Of a stretch of 64,000 nt of DNA, positions 1-11,237 are shown piece after piece. Location: contig OZ025279.1 of the NCBI GenBank assembly GCA_964019165.1, positions 3,923,602-3,987,601 on the forward strand. The letters run 5' to 3'. Within the stretch, counting starts at the first letter, position 1. Every line of letters begins with the position of its first letter. The translations under genes and the position numbers were made by a program. The DNA is from Mastigias papua (Eukaryota; Cnidaria; Scyphozoa; Rhizostomeae; Mastigiidae). Below the pieces are notes generated by a model. It made no database searches, was not told where the DNA came from, and saw only the letters and a program-made list of their open reading frames with translations.

Positions 1-363
1 GTTTGGTCTTAGTTTATAACTTTTAGAACCTTGCTTGCTAGGATGTATCACTTCAAAACTATGATCGGAATGCATATCATTTGCTTCGGTATCCTGTATC
101 TGCTAATCCCCTATCACTTTGCTATTATTTTACTTGATGTATTGCTTTTATTTTCGTTTGATTATCGTCAATAAAATCACCGCTGGATATAGTTGATTTT
201 CTGGCCGCGATTCCTGACTTTATTCGATCAGTAAAGCATTCCCGTGTGCAAAGTTTGCCGCGAGCAGTTGTCTAGACAAAATTAAGCGCTCTTCAACATT
301 TGCCGCAAGCTAGGCGCAACACCATAAAACAACGAAGTAGAAGATAAGGTCATGGCACATTCA
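1..363. other. Unassigned sequence at window start
   Basis: AT-rich sequence upstream of the first LINE. I see no long ORF, RNA gene or clear repeat boundary here. Confidence 0.4.
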
Positions 364-472
364 AATTTCCTCAGAATACGCCCTCGCATGAGTGCCTCTC
401 CACTTTATTTACCCTTTCCGTGCCCTCAAGCCCTGTTCCCTTTATTTCCAGGGGACATATTCTGAGGAAATT
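364..472. repeat. Short inverted repeat flanking 79 bp
   Basis: A perfect 15-bp inverted repeat, AATTTCCTCAGAATA at 364-378 and its complement at 458-472, encloses 79 bp. It lies just upstream of the truncated LINE and may be a miniature element or the edge of the LINE insertion. No target-site duplication was identified. Confidence 0.45.
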
Positions 473-496
473 CTATGATGTCTTCTTTGCTGTCTT

Positions 497-2554
497 GTGA
501 TACTCCTTGACCCTCTTTCCAGTGATCCATCTGGTATGGCGAACACATTTCAGGAAATTCTTGAGTCAATCGTGAATGTTCACGCTCCAATAAAAAGGAG
601 AAGAATCCGGTCCGAGTTTTCACCCTGGCTTACCCCGAGTATTAGGAAATCGATGGCAACCCGGGATAGGCTGAAGAAAATAGCAACTAAGAATCCTGAA
701 ATGTGGTCTCTCTATACCAAACAACGTAATAGAGTAACAAAAGAAATTAGAAACTCTATACAGGATCACTATAAAGCTTTAATCAATGAAAGGAATGGGG
801 ACCCGAAAAAAATGTGGAAGACAATAAATCGTGTCTTGGAAAAAGATGTTAAATCCACAAACCTCTCTGCCATTGAAAGTGAAGGCAAAACTTTGACCAA
901 AGAATATGATATGCTTGAGGCTCTTAACCGTCACTTTGTTTCAGTTGGACCTGATCTTGCAAAACAGATTACGTCCATCTCTGATGATAACTGCCTGAAG
1001 CATATCATTCCAGAAAACAGAGGAATGCTTTTTCAAACAGTAGATGAGGAATATGTCTTGAATGCAATAAATCGGCTAGAGAAAGGAAAAGCATCCGGTC
1101 CCGATAAGGTAACGATAACGTTGGTAAAAGACGCGACCATTTCCATCGCTTATCCTCTCATGATGATTTATAATGCATCACCTATGAATGGCATCTTTCC
1201 AGATGTTTGGAAACTAGCGAGAGTCACCCCTATTTACAAATCGGGCCCTAAAACTGATACAAACAATTACCGGCCCATATCTGTAATTTCTGTGTTCTCG
1301 AGGATGTTAGAGGGGCTTACGCACGACCAGCTGTTTGAATTTCTCAAAACAAACAAACGATTAACGAGCAACCAAGCAGCTTTTCGCAAGCATTACTCCA
1401 CAATAACCTCGCTGGTGGGCAGCACTGACTATTGGTATGAGAGCATAGATCACAGCAAAGTCAACCTTACTGTATTCCTTGACCTAAAGAAAGCTTTCGA
1501 CACGGTCGACCATAGCGTATTAATGAAAAAATTGCGCGCGTATGGGGTAAGAAGCAAGCCTGGGGAGTGGTTTGAATCCTACCTAACAAACAGAAAGCAA
1601 TTTTGCTCTCTAAATGGTTTGCATTCAAAAGCCAGAAAGGTTACCTGTGGCATACCACAAGGGTCATGCCTAGGCCCTCTTCTTTTCATCATTTATTTGA
1701 ATGATCTTGAAGAGTGCTTGCAATCCTCACGAGCTAGCATTTATGCTGATGACAGTAGTTTGACAATTGCTTCTAGTGATCCAGTAAAATTGGTCGACGA
1801 TGCACACCATGAGCTGCTCAATATCTCAGAGTGGATGAGAGTTGATAAACTAAGTCCTAATTCCAAAAAAACTGAATTCATGGTAATAGGACACCCACTC
1901 AAGACTAAGAATCTCGACCTTCCACAGGCTCTAACGCTGGATGGTTCGGATATAAAAAAGGTAGATCACGTGAGGTCCCTAGGCATCATTATTGACGAAA
2001 ACCTTACCTGGGATGAGCAATGCAAGCGTGTAAAGGGCAAAATGAATGCTGGTCTTTCAGCTCTAAAACGACTGAAAAACATTTTACCGCAATCTCAGCT
2101 TTGTAGTGTGTATTATGCTCTTGTCGAGAGTCATCTGCGTTATGGCGACATTGTTTGGGCCAGCTTGTGTAAAACAAAATTAGCTGCTCTCCAACGTCTT
2201 CAATCCCGAGCATGGTCAATAATAGAGAATGCAAAGATAAAAGATCTTTGGTCTAGTTCCTGGCTAAATGTAGAAAAAATTATCCGTTATGACAGGAACG
2301 TGATGACCTACAAGATCGTAAACAGATTATGTCCTGAAAACCTTTTTGATAAATACTTGCCCAGATCATATTTTTCCTCGTATAATACGAGAAATTCTCA
2401 GGATCTTCAAATCCCTAGATCCAGGACAGAGGTTTTCAAAAAGAGTTTTTATTATGCATCTGTGAAAGTCTGGAATGATACACCTTCCACAATTCGTGAG
2501 CTACCGACTTTAAATCGTTTTAAACAACGACTAAAAACGCATTTACAGGGCTAG
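497..2554 (+). CDS. LINE reverse transcriptase (CR1/L2/Jockey-like), 5'-truncated
   Basis: The open frame runs 685 codons without a stop. The first in-frame ATG is at 536; the track-like start at 497 is a GTG, and an upstream in-frame stop lies at 476. It encodes the linker and reverse transcriptase of a non-LTR retrotransposon, which would copy its own RNA at a nicked target. Visible RT motifs are the NNYRPISV block (about 256-263), FLDLKKAFDTVDH (327-339), GIPQGSCLGPLLF (385-397) and the catalytic YADD (416-419), followed by a thumb and C-terminal region. The apurinic-type endonuclease expected upstream is missing, so the copy is 5'-truncated, as is usual for LINEs. The intact frame suggests a recent insertion. 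The clade is inferred from motif style only. Confidence 0.88.
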   Translation: MILLDPLSSDPSGMANTFQEILESIVNVHAPIKRRRIRSEFSPWLTPSIRKSMATRDRLKKIATKNPEMWSLYTKQRNRVTKEIRNSIQDHYKALINERNGDPKKMWKTINRVLEKDVKSTNLSAIESEGKTLTKEYDMLEALNRHFVSVGPDLAKQITSISDDNCLKHIIPENRGMLFQTVDEEYVLNAINRLEKGKASGPDKVTITLVKDATISIAYPLMMIYNASPMNGIFPDVWKLARVTPIYKSGPKTDTNNYRPISVISVFSRMLEGLTHDQLFEFLKTNKRLTSNQAAFRKHYSTITSLVGSTDYWYESIDHSKVNLTVFLDLKKAFDTVDHSVLMKKLRAYGVRSKPGEWFESYLTNRKQFCSLNGLHSKARKVTCGIPQGSCLGPLLFIIYLNDLEECLQSSRASIYADDSSLTIASSDPVKLVDDAHHELLNISEWMRVDKLSPNSKKTEFMVIGHPLKTKNLDLPQALTLDGSDIKKVDHVRSLGIIIDENLTWDEQCKRVKGKMNAGLSALKRLKNILPQSQLCSVYYALVESHLRYGDIVWASLCKTKLAALQRLQSRAWSIIENAKIKDLWSSSWLNVEKIIRYDRNVMTYKIVNRLCPENLFDKYLPRSYFSSYNTRNSQDLQIPRSRTEVFKKSFYYASVKVWNDTPSTIRELPTLNRFKQRLKTHLQG

Positions 2555-2722
2555 AAACATTTTAAAACACGACTCCCTGGAACAACAGCAGATAAGGAAT
2601 TTAGGATTTTAGGCTTTTTAAGAATTTAATTTTTTAGATTTAAGATTGTAAGTTTTGTATATTAATTGCTGAAGGGTTTTGGTTCGTGTGTAAATAATGT
2701 TAAATGAAATGAAAATAAATGA
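2555..2722 (+). mobile_element. LINE 3' UTR and A-rich tail
   Basis: AT-rich 3' region of the preceding LINE. It ends in short degenerate AAATG/AAATAAATG repeats, resembling the microsatellite-like 3' ends of CR1/L2-type LINEs. The foldback element begins immediately after it. Confidence 0.6.
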
Positions 2723-2866
2723 ATATGGGACATTCCATACCAAATCATCCAGGCCTCTAAACCACCCATCTCAGAATTTTATCATTTTTTGCTCATGTAA
2801 AGATACACACTATTTGAGAAAAACTGGAAAGTTTTAGCTAAATTAGAGTTCCGGAACCTTAGTTAA

Positions 2867-3220
2867 TCAGAGTTTAAAAGAAGTCACTGTCCATAAAGTT
2901 TTGTTTGTGACACATCCGAAATCTGACCTCACCCTGAAAGCAAAACGTGACATTTCAGGAGCTTTTGTGCTCCTATCATTCTGAAATTTACCCCATATAT
3001 GGTTTCGAATGTGATAAATCCATTTATTGTGCTTAGAGGTGTAGGAATGAAGGTCTTCTACCACTTTTTGAGCTATAAACACATTGCGCAAGGAATTTTT
3101 TTGCATCAAAAAGTGGCAAAGTTTGACTGTGAAAAAAACACTGCTGTGGTAGTTTGATCCACAAATGCATTCAGTTTTCAGAAAGAGGACTAATAGACCT
3201 TTTAAAGCATGTATAAACAC
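2867..3220 (-). other. 117-codon ORF in left foldback arm (mirror of 5471-5824)
   Basis: An open frame of 117 codons reads outward from the element core. The copy in the other arm differs at only two residues (L/I and F/I near residue 33-37). I recognise no domain; it is Cys-poor with scattered aromatic residues. It may be a chance ORF kept by the near-identity of the arms. No function is assigned. Confidence 0.3.
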
Positions 3221-3450
3221 TTCTTGGTATTTTATTCTTTCATGTAGAAAATTAGTCTAAGAAAGTGTCAGTTTTGGACTATTTTCCTAAAAACAGCCAA
3301 TAAACCCAAACAGAACATCATATTATAATAAGGAAGGAAAACAAGCTATTGCTTCACGTTAAGAATTCTTGCAACTTATTTTCATCAAACATAATTATTA
3401 ATGAACAGTAGATCCATTGCTGCTTTATAGATAACTAAAGGATCAAAGTA

Positions 3451-4863
3451 CACTTTCCTCACATACGCATTTCACCGCCTTACCTAAAATGGCGTCAGGA
3501 GCTAGCCATCAGAGTATCGCTTATCATCAACTGGCTAACAAGAAAACTAGAACAAACTGATGCAAAATATTTCGAAAGTTAAAAACTATAAACTAATTGA
3601 TAGCAAATGGCGTTTAGTAGTGGTGGTCATAATATTTTATTGAATAGCCACGCATGTTTTGGACTGCTGCAAGTCTTCTTGGTACGGATTCGTAAAGTGT
3701 CCTCAGGTACATAACAGGAATTCGTTGCCACACTTCCTGAATTCGCTCTATTAATTCATCTTTTGTTCTTGGAGGACCTCTTTGGTCAAAATTTAGTTTG
3801 TTTTTCATGAACTGCCAAACATTTTCGATAATTTTCAGATTGGGACTTTATGGTGGCCAGGGGGGATATTTATCCCCTGATGATCCAAGTAACTTTTGGT
3901 GATTTTAGCTCGGTGTGGGGGTGCATTGTCATGGTGGAAGATGAAAGGTCTATTTTCAACACCATAGATGGCAAAAATGCTTTGCTTGAGGTAGATTTTC
4001 TTGCAGCAGAGAAACATATTTTGTGGCATTCATTTTCTGTGTACAAACCACCAGCTTTCCAACACCATTAGGCCCAATACGCCCCCAGCACATGATAGAT
4101 TTCTGAACTTTGGTTGGAAAAGCTCGGGTTTGCTTGCTTCCGTTGGCATCCGCCAAACTCTAAACATTCTGGCATCGTTTTTAAGGCCAAAGCAACATTC
4201 ATCAGAAAACATTACATCATTCCAGTACTCAGCTGACCATTAGCTTAGAGCCTTCGCCCGCTGACGATGGTACGTTCGATTTTTTTCGGAAACATACGGT
4301 TTTCTTTTCCTTTGAAAGCTATAAAGCTTGTATTTATGTAGAATTCTTCTTACTACTGATGCAGTGGCATTTTGATAAATATGGGATATTCGTATGTCGG
4401 ACACAACAGTTTTCAAACTTGAAAACCTCAATCTCCTAGCAGCTCTACAAATTATTCTCTTCCCTTTTGCTAAATTTGTTTAAACACCCTGTTCTTTCCT
4501 TGTTTGCAACTGACCCAGTTAAAACAATTTTTTGGTAAATCTTTAAACTTGTTTTCCTATTTCACGATAAGATAATCTACTTTCTCTCAAATATCTAACT
4601 GCTACTCGTTGCTCAAAGCTCAATTTTCTGGTTTTTGGTATTATGCACGTTGCGATATCTAGGAAATATACTGTTCGTTGTTTTTTAATTTATTATCGAA
4701 AAATCTGGTGTCAGCAAACATCTTCACATTTTCCCGACGAAATTGTCACTGAAAATTCTGCATGAAACCAACTGTGGCAATTTATATTTTGGCCTAATCA
4801 AAATATGGTGAAATTTTGCCGCCATTTTGGATATAGCGGCGAAATACTTATGTGAGGGTAGTG
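3451..4863 (-). mobile_element. Tc1-like transposon nested in the foldback element
   Basis: A 1,413-bp element with imperfect terminal inverted repeats of about 45 bp (3451-3493 and 4820-4863) beginning CACT(A/T)CCCTCACATA in the right-end sense. It is flanked on both sides by TA (3449-3450 and 4864-4865), the Tc1/mariner target duplication. It carries a broken transposase gene on the minus strand. Size, ends and gene agree with the Tc1/mariner superfamily. It inserted into the spacer of the foldback element, so it is younger than that element. Confidence 0.85.
3614..4650 (-). pseudogene. Tc1-like transposase pseudogene (DD34E type)
   Basis: The relics together span about 340 codons, the usual size. 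At the N-terminus, around 4550-4645, an HTH region reads KLSFEQRVAVRYL; the expected start ATG appears as ATA just before PKTRKLS. Mid-gene is a SDECCF block (first catalytic D) near 4200. A second block HHDNAPPHRA near 3950 carries the second D. The IENVWQFMKNKL block near 3790-3820 carries the E. The C-terminus has VPRRLAAV, typical of Tc1. One missing base in a run of six C (near 3860 on the minus strand) and a stop replacing one codon separate D from E; allowing for that base, the spacing is 34 residues, as in the DD34E group. Many frameshifts make it inactive. Confidence 0.85.
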
Positions 4864-5470
4864 TATTTCATTATCTTCTCAAAACAAAATTCTGTTTTCT
4901 TTTCGTTAGTAAAATCTATTCATTTGCTGTATCTCCTTTCAACATCTTTTGTAAACTGAAACTAAGGAGTAAATCTCCAGTGGGTAAAGGTTTCAGAAAA
5001 CTGTTCGTCTCATTGATTATGAAGTTTCTCAAAGATTTATTACACAGAGCTGACTTTATACAGAGTGTGTTTGGTGAGATTCTTACTTCGCTTTATCCAC
5101 CGATGATAAAGCCTACGTGCCATATAGCAAGTTCATCTTGAAAGTTAACACTCCTAGTTGTGCTGTAAATGGTGGGGAGTATAACTTGGATCCCGAAGAA
5201 GTCAAGAGCACTCAACTGAGCTTTGAAAAGATAAATGACATATCTTGATTCTTTAATTATTTAAAAAAGGGCAATGGATCTACTTTCCACTAACTATTAT
5301 GTTTGATGAAAATAAGTTGCAAGAATTCTTAACGTGAAGCAATAGCTTGTTTTCCTTCCTTATTATAATATGATGTTCTGTTTGGGTTTATTGGCTGTTT
5401 TTAGGAAAATAGTCCAAACCTGACACTTTCTTAGACTAATTTTCTACATGAAAGAATAAAATACCAAGAA

Positions 5471-5824
5471 GTGTTTATACATGCTTTAAAAGGTCTATTA
5501 GTCCTCTTTCTGAAAACTGAATGCATTTGTGGATCAAACTACCACAGCAGTGTTTTTTTCACAGTCAAAATTTGCCACATTTTGATGCAAAAAAATTCCT
5601 TGCGCAATGTGTTTATAGCTCAAAAAGTGGTAGAAGACCTTCATTCCTACACCTCTAAGCACAATAAATGGATTTATCACATTCGAAACCATATATGGGG
5701 TAAATTTCAGAATGATAGGAGCACAAAAGCTCCTGAAATGTCACGTTTTGCTTTCAGGGTGAGGTCAGATTTCGGATGTGTCACAAACAAAACTTTATGG
5801 ACAGTGACTTCTTTTAAACTCTGA
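5471..5824 (+). other. 117-codon ORF in right foldback arm
   Basis: Mirror copy of the ORF at 2867-3220, reading outward from the core. No recognisable domain. Two residue differences separate the two copies, showing that the arms are very similar rather than that the protein is used. Confidence 0.3.
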
Positions 5825-5976
5825 TTAACTAAGGTTCCGGAACTCTAATTTAGCTAAAACTTTCCAGTTTTTCTCAAATAGTGTGTATCTTTACATGAGC
5901 AAAAAATGATAAAATTCTGAGATGGGTGGTTTAGATTTGGGTTTTTTCTGGATGATTTGGTATGGAATGCCCCATA

Positions 5977-7950
5977 TGTAAATGAGGATATGCAGTACTT
6001 GACCGATGGGAGGTCGGAGTGAAGTCGTGAATTATCCGCATGCCTTCCTAGAGGCCTGACCTGTATCAAAACATGGCCTATATCGTGTAGAGTAGTCCCG
6101 GCAATAATTCAACTTATGTCAGGGTGTAGGTTTTGAGATGATTCGGATTGTTTCTATCAAATATTTCTCCTAAAAATTTCTCTTGTTGATTATGAAAAAG
6201 CCGTATTTTTCCAATTAAAAATCAACTGATCGTAATGTAATTTAATCTCAGATTGGCAATAGGTCTAGTATGGCAACTTTTAAATATTTTGTTAGTTGGT
6301 TTGTTGATATAATAGGATCAAGCTTACATTTTGCATGTTCAATGATTCTGTTAGACAGATGTTGATAAGCTCTAAAGGAACTCTATCATCTTCACATTCT
6401 GTATTATTCTACGTTTCTCTTAATTTCACAAATAATTCCTGATGTCCAGACATGAAAGCCAGAACAATTTAGGAAATCTAGGGTTTCTTGTCCACTTTTA
6501 AGAATATTTTACGATTTCTGCGACAAAAAGGCAATTTTAGGAATTTTAGGATTTCAGGACCGACTGGGAAGCCTGCTATGCCTACCAATATATTGCTTGA
6601 TGATATCAATACATCATTTTGTATTTTGCTTCTGCATGTCAACCCCAGAGTAAAACTAGCCCTGCCAGTAGAGGTCACAAACTTTCATGATGCCTGTCTA
6701 TGGCAAAACAATCTCACTTAATTCTAAGCCAAATCATTCACTAGAAAGTTGAAAACGATAGAAAATCACCTGTACTGCCTATTGCGTAAAGCTGCTACGA
6801 ATATCACGCTGGCTAAGGGACCAGTCATTACATCTTACCAGGAGAGGATGGAAGACATCTAGGAGGGGAGACCAAAATTCTACACACTCAGAGGGAGGTG
6901 GGATGAAAAATAAAGAGCACTGTAAAATCAGGAGTACGGAGTTTCTTCTTAAGTCCTGGAGTGGGGACACATATTTCAAAATAAACCTGAGAGGGGGGCA
7001 AAATTCCATCAAATATATGAGATTGCCTGACACCCTCTCCCCACAAGTAATTACTGACCCGTCCCCAAGTTTTAGTTTAGTGTTTTATCATCGGGACCTA
7101 ACAAAGGTAGCTAAAGTTGAAACTACTAACCCATTCGTGATTGAAAAATATCGTGCTTTTCAGATTTGCAAATATCATTAAGCTTCAGAATTCCTCTTCC
7201 CTTCTCTATCCATGTTGATTTATCATGAGAAAGTAAGTGCACTTTACATTGCATCTAATAAAGGAAGGAAGTAAAAAAGAGAAGTAAAATATTTAATTTA
7301 CGGTATAGACACAATGCATTTCAAAACCGGACATATTTATCGCAAGGACATAGATACATTTCGTTATCGACTAATCAGAGGACAGATAATTCTAAAGTCC
7401 ATAATTTGTTCATTTCAAATTATCAAACAATAAGATGCTTCCATTTTTTAAATATTTCATTCTATCGGAATCTGAATCTGACGTTACTACTCACAACACT
7501 CGGTCCGCAAAAAGTTTACGGTCATTCACAGAAACGAGGTTATAACTACAAACTCGTAAGCACATCTTACATTGATGTTTCGGAACCCTATGCTGGGAAA
7601 TGAATGGTTTTCAAGGTATTCAACATATGGAGCAGGGCCTATTGTTTGCAGCATATACAAAAGATTCTTCCTGAACCACTCCTAAGTGCCAAGACCACAA
7701 GGTTAATTATTTGTGAATAAAATATGTAGTTTGCATGTTTTCACTTGGTCAGTATTAAAACTAATCCCAAAGCTACCATTTTGAATCTGGCAATTTTGGT
7801 GCAAAACTATGACGACGGATTCTGATGAAATTCTACAAGACAATAATCAGCAAGAGATGGCAGATTTTTCGAAACTACTAAGTACGTAGAAAAAGATAGA
7901 AACTTGCCAAATGAAGAAAGGTTGCCGTTCGTGTTTTGCGCAGAAATTGC
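5977..7950. other. Unassigned intergenic/repeat-derived sequence
   Basis: I see no credible gene. Short ORFs occur in both strands of the same bases (for example near 6480-6720) and look like shadows. The 6780-7070 stretch is rich in GGGAGG and ACCCTCTCCCC runs and is probably a decayed repeat. Confidence 0.35.
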
Positions 7951-7954
7951 TTAC

Positions 7955-8214
7955 TTAGATAGTAAAAGGGGGCACTCTATTGCTCAGCAAAACATATATG
8001 ATTCGAGCCGAACCCTAGGACCAGAGCAGGGACGCTCGCTCACTGTCCACCTAAAAGTAAATGGATACCTGGTGGCAACACTGGGACAGTAAAAGGCGGC
8101 GTAGAAAGGAATTGGCTACCTTACTTAACTATGCCAGCGGCGAAGGATAAGTGTCTTCTCTAACAGGCACTCTCCAACGAGCGGAATCGCAAAAATGGGA
8201 CTGACCTTTACCTT
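7955..8214 (+). mobile_element. tRNA-related SINE, copy 1
   Basis: The head resembles the 3' half of a tRNA, with a box-B-like GATTCGAGCC near 8000. A body follows, ending in CTTTACCTTTT at about 8214. The segment GCACTCTATTGCTCAGC..AAACAT aligns with copy 2 directly downstream. Box A is not clear in this copy. Family unknown. Confidence 0.45.
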
Positions 8215-8215
8215 T

Positions 8216-8290
8216 TGGGCGAGTGGCCAAGTAGTTAGAGCACCATATTGCTGAGAAAAACATTTATGGTTCGCATACATTTATGATATG
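8216..8290 (+). mobile_element. tRNA-related SINE, copy 2 (head only)
   Basis: A box A match TGGCCAAGTAG lies at 8224-8234 and a degenerate box B GGTTCGCATAC at 8268-8278, about 33 bases apart, the usual spacing for an internal RNA polymerase III promoter. The head starts right after the T-rich tail of copy 1, so the copies are head-to-tail. The body is missing, so this is a truncated copy. Confidence 0.5.
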
Positions 8291-11237
8291 CAAAAGTGTA
8301 TTCATGACCAAAATTGAATCTGATTTTCTCTCTGAAAACTGACCGTTTCGACAGTAGTAGACATACAGACTCAATAGGCGATCAGCAGAACATTAGGAAG
8401 ACGTAACATTGGTGGTCAATGCCGTGTTTGTCATATGAAACAGTAATGACCAGAATCATCAAGGTGATATTTCCTGCGTTTTGTCATGTAACTTTCAAAA
8501 TCAGTTTGTCCGTAATGCTCCAAGACTAAACTGGGTAAAGGCCGGTTTAAACGATCATCTTCTGATAATACTTACAGAAAGATGGCTTCTCAAATTTCAT
8601 ATTTTACCGGAATGTGATCATGTAAACGGCCCAAACTTTGCCAAAAAGGTGGCTCTCACGGCTAAGGAACATCTGCTTGACTATCAAAGTTTCATGTGCG
8701 TAGTTTGTTGGAAAGTTGTGCGATTCATAAATTAATTAATGAATAATTAGTAGCAAGTTCATAAGCTGGTTACTTCTCAGCAGAATCTAGAACCTAGAAC
8801 CTAGAATAAGAATAGTAAAGCAGTTTGCCAACAGAAATGGTAAAAGTTGGTTATTTTGCCGATAGAAATTTTTAGGGATCTAACAGCCCCTACACCTTAA
8901 CAGTCAATTTTAGCTCGTAAACAAATCTATCTTAAACACTCTCTTGATTTAAGTGCAGCCAGGATTTAGTCCAACAGGACCATTATTCTCTCATTCTCTG
9001 ATGCCTCTTCGTTCATTTACAAGCTAACAATATCTTTCAATCTGCTTCACGTCAATCACGAACATTCTGGTAAAATATGAAATCTGAGAGTTGATCATTC
9101 TGTAAATAGTATCAGAAGATGATTGTGTAAACCAGCCTTTAGACGATATTAACAAACGGGATTTCCGTGATGATAAAGAGAACTTCGACAAGCATATCGA
9201 AGTCAGGTGTCGATACGACAGCTAATCTGAATTGTTCAGCAACTCAAACCTCCTTGCCCAAAGCTGCGAAGCAAAAGGATGAAGTTGAGGGTCACATATG
9301 CAAGCCAAGTCTATTTCATCTTCCATAAACGAATAAACATGATTTCCTCGTTCTAACAGTTAAGGGTGGGTCAGGAAAGGCCTCTTGTATGTAAGACAAA
9401 CAATAGGCATTGCTTCATATGTGGAATAATTTGGAAACCATTCATCTGAGATATCAATTCACAGTGTACTCACGAGGCTGCAACTCGAAGCTCGTCTCTG
9501 TTAATGAAGTAAATTTTTCCGCGCAAACAGGTGTGAGTATTGATTTCTTCACAGCAAATCCGCTTCAAAATGGCGTTAAAATGAATATGTAAAAAATGGT
9601 TTTTGGTTAATAATTTGCTGTTAACAAGTCCGCTGATTGATCCAGAACAAAAGTAGGATCTGTTGGTTACAACACACATAACTTGGATATTAACATTTAT
9701 CAGGTATAGCGAGAATCAACACAGTGTAACAAAAAAGCAATCAATAATGAAAATCGGAACAGACTCAGTAAGGAGATTGCTTACTTGTAAAACATTGCGT
9801 TCACCCTCTTCCCCTGTTATCACTTCAATTTCTGTTAGATGGATCTTAGAAGACTGTTCTTTTCTCATATGTTTGCTAGCATTATCTGCTAACTTTAATT
9901 CTTGCTCCTTCTCCGACAATCTTGAGGAGCTGCATCCATCTGATCACAGTAAACAGATGAAAAAAAAATCAGCAAAGTATGAAGGACGGACAAGTGTATA
10001 ATAAAGTTCCTATTTTAGGGTCTATTGCCATAAAATAAGAGCTATTGAAAGACACTCCTGTTATACAGAAATTGGTGGATAAATGATGAATTACATAATG
10101 TGGATATGTCTAGAAAGGAAACCATATCAAAATATACACCGACTTGTTGATTTACATCCACCAATCATAAATAGTCAGGAACAATACTGGCCAGCCAATC
10201 TATTGCGTAGCACAGCAAATCTAATAAAATACCCAGCTAAGTAGAAGGGTCCAAATGTGGAAATGAGATCCGTCTGCTTACATAGCTACGATCATCTGCT
10301 TTCAAGGAAACGGACACTAATAGAGATGAATTAAAATATCCTCAGGCTAAAAAGATGATCTGGCTTAACTCAATACTTAATACTCAACTAATACCATGGT
10401 ATTCATTCTGGAAAAATCTGAGTTTCATAGTAGTCTGGGATTTGGAACAACTCAAAATCATGATAAAGGGAGCAGCTAGTTATCGCATGCATGCTACTTC
10501 GTCATCGTCCGTTGTGAAGCACATTGCTCAAGACAAATATTTTCATGAAAAGTCTGTTGGTACTACAGAACTTTGAACACAACATCACAGGCCCGTAGAC
10601 AGCTGAACCGGATTGGGGGGGGGGGGGCACAGATGTAGAAGTCAAGTTAGAATCCTTTCGTGGGGGGGGAGCATTACATATTATCCATAAGTACATGCCA
10701 AAATAGTGGTTTGTCATAGGCCTTCTGATGAAAAATGGGGGTCCGGGGGTTAAATTTGGGGAAAAAATGGGGAAAATTTTTTTCAAAGTAACACCCTCCA
10801 GAACGTCGGAAAAGGCCCTTTTGCAAAAAAGAATGAATCAGTCTCCATCATTGATCTTCATGCTAAGATGGAGAAACTGGCTCCTCTGCACTCTTCTTTT
10901 TACAAGAACCAGTAAAATTGAGGTTTAGACTGGTTGTTCTTAATATTTTCTAACTTTTTGAGGCTAAATTGTTCATAAAATTTGTTCTTAAATTTGTGGG
11001 GTGTAGACAATTTAGACATAAGACAATATGCAAGACAAAATGAGATGCCTATGAAACAGGTATTATTTTTACGAGGGAATGACATTTCATGTTAATATAT
11101 TATTGGACGGTGCATGCATCTTTTTGCAAAAATACATTTTACGATAGTACTTCAGCCTCAATTTGTTCTTAATTTGTTCATAATTTCTCAACAATTTTGA
11201 GGCTGTTGGTTTTATAAAATTGTTCCTCATTTTTGCT
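8291..11237. other. Unassigned sequence
   Basis: No gene is supported. ORFs at 9663-10001 and nearby lack recognisable domains. G-runs of 12 and 8 bases lie at 10616-10627 and around 10663. A segment near 10547-10572 matches, inverted, the sequence flanking the hairpin at 32187-32257, so a decayed copy of that repeat is present. Confidence 0.35.

Larger units (their letters stand above)
2726..5974. mobile_element. Foldback DNA element with ~700-bp terminal inverted repeats
   Basis: The left arm (2726-3420) and right arm (5271-5974) are reverse complements with only scattered differences; the main one is an indel about 25 bp from the ends. Both ends carry TGGG(A/G)CATTCCATA next to a TA dinucleotide (2724-2725 and 5975-5976), consistent with insertion at TA. 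The non-arm core, without the nested Tc1, is only about 430 bp (3421-3448 and 4866-5270) and shows no transposase, so the element is probably non-autonomous. It sits at the 3' tail of the LINE. The superfamily is undetermined. Confidence 0.82.

Noticed and set aside
426..623. Minus-strand ORF of 65 codons
   Set aside because: It overlaps the LINE start on the other strand and has no motif; a shadow.
3850..4243. Plus-strand ORFs over the Tc1 gene
   Set aside because: The transposase motifs read on the minus strand; these are shadows.
8224..8278. Functional tRNA gene
   Set aside because: Boxes A and B are present, but no acceptor or anticodon stem could be completed; a SINE head fits better.
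9663..10001. 112-aa protein gene
   Set aside because: No recognisable domain, an overlapping ORF on the other strand, and no supporting signals.
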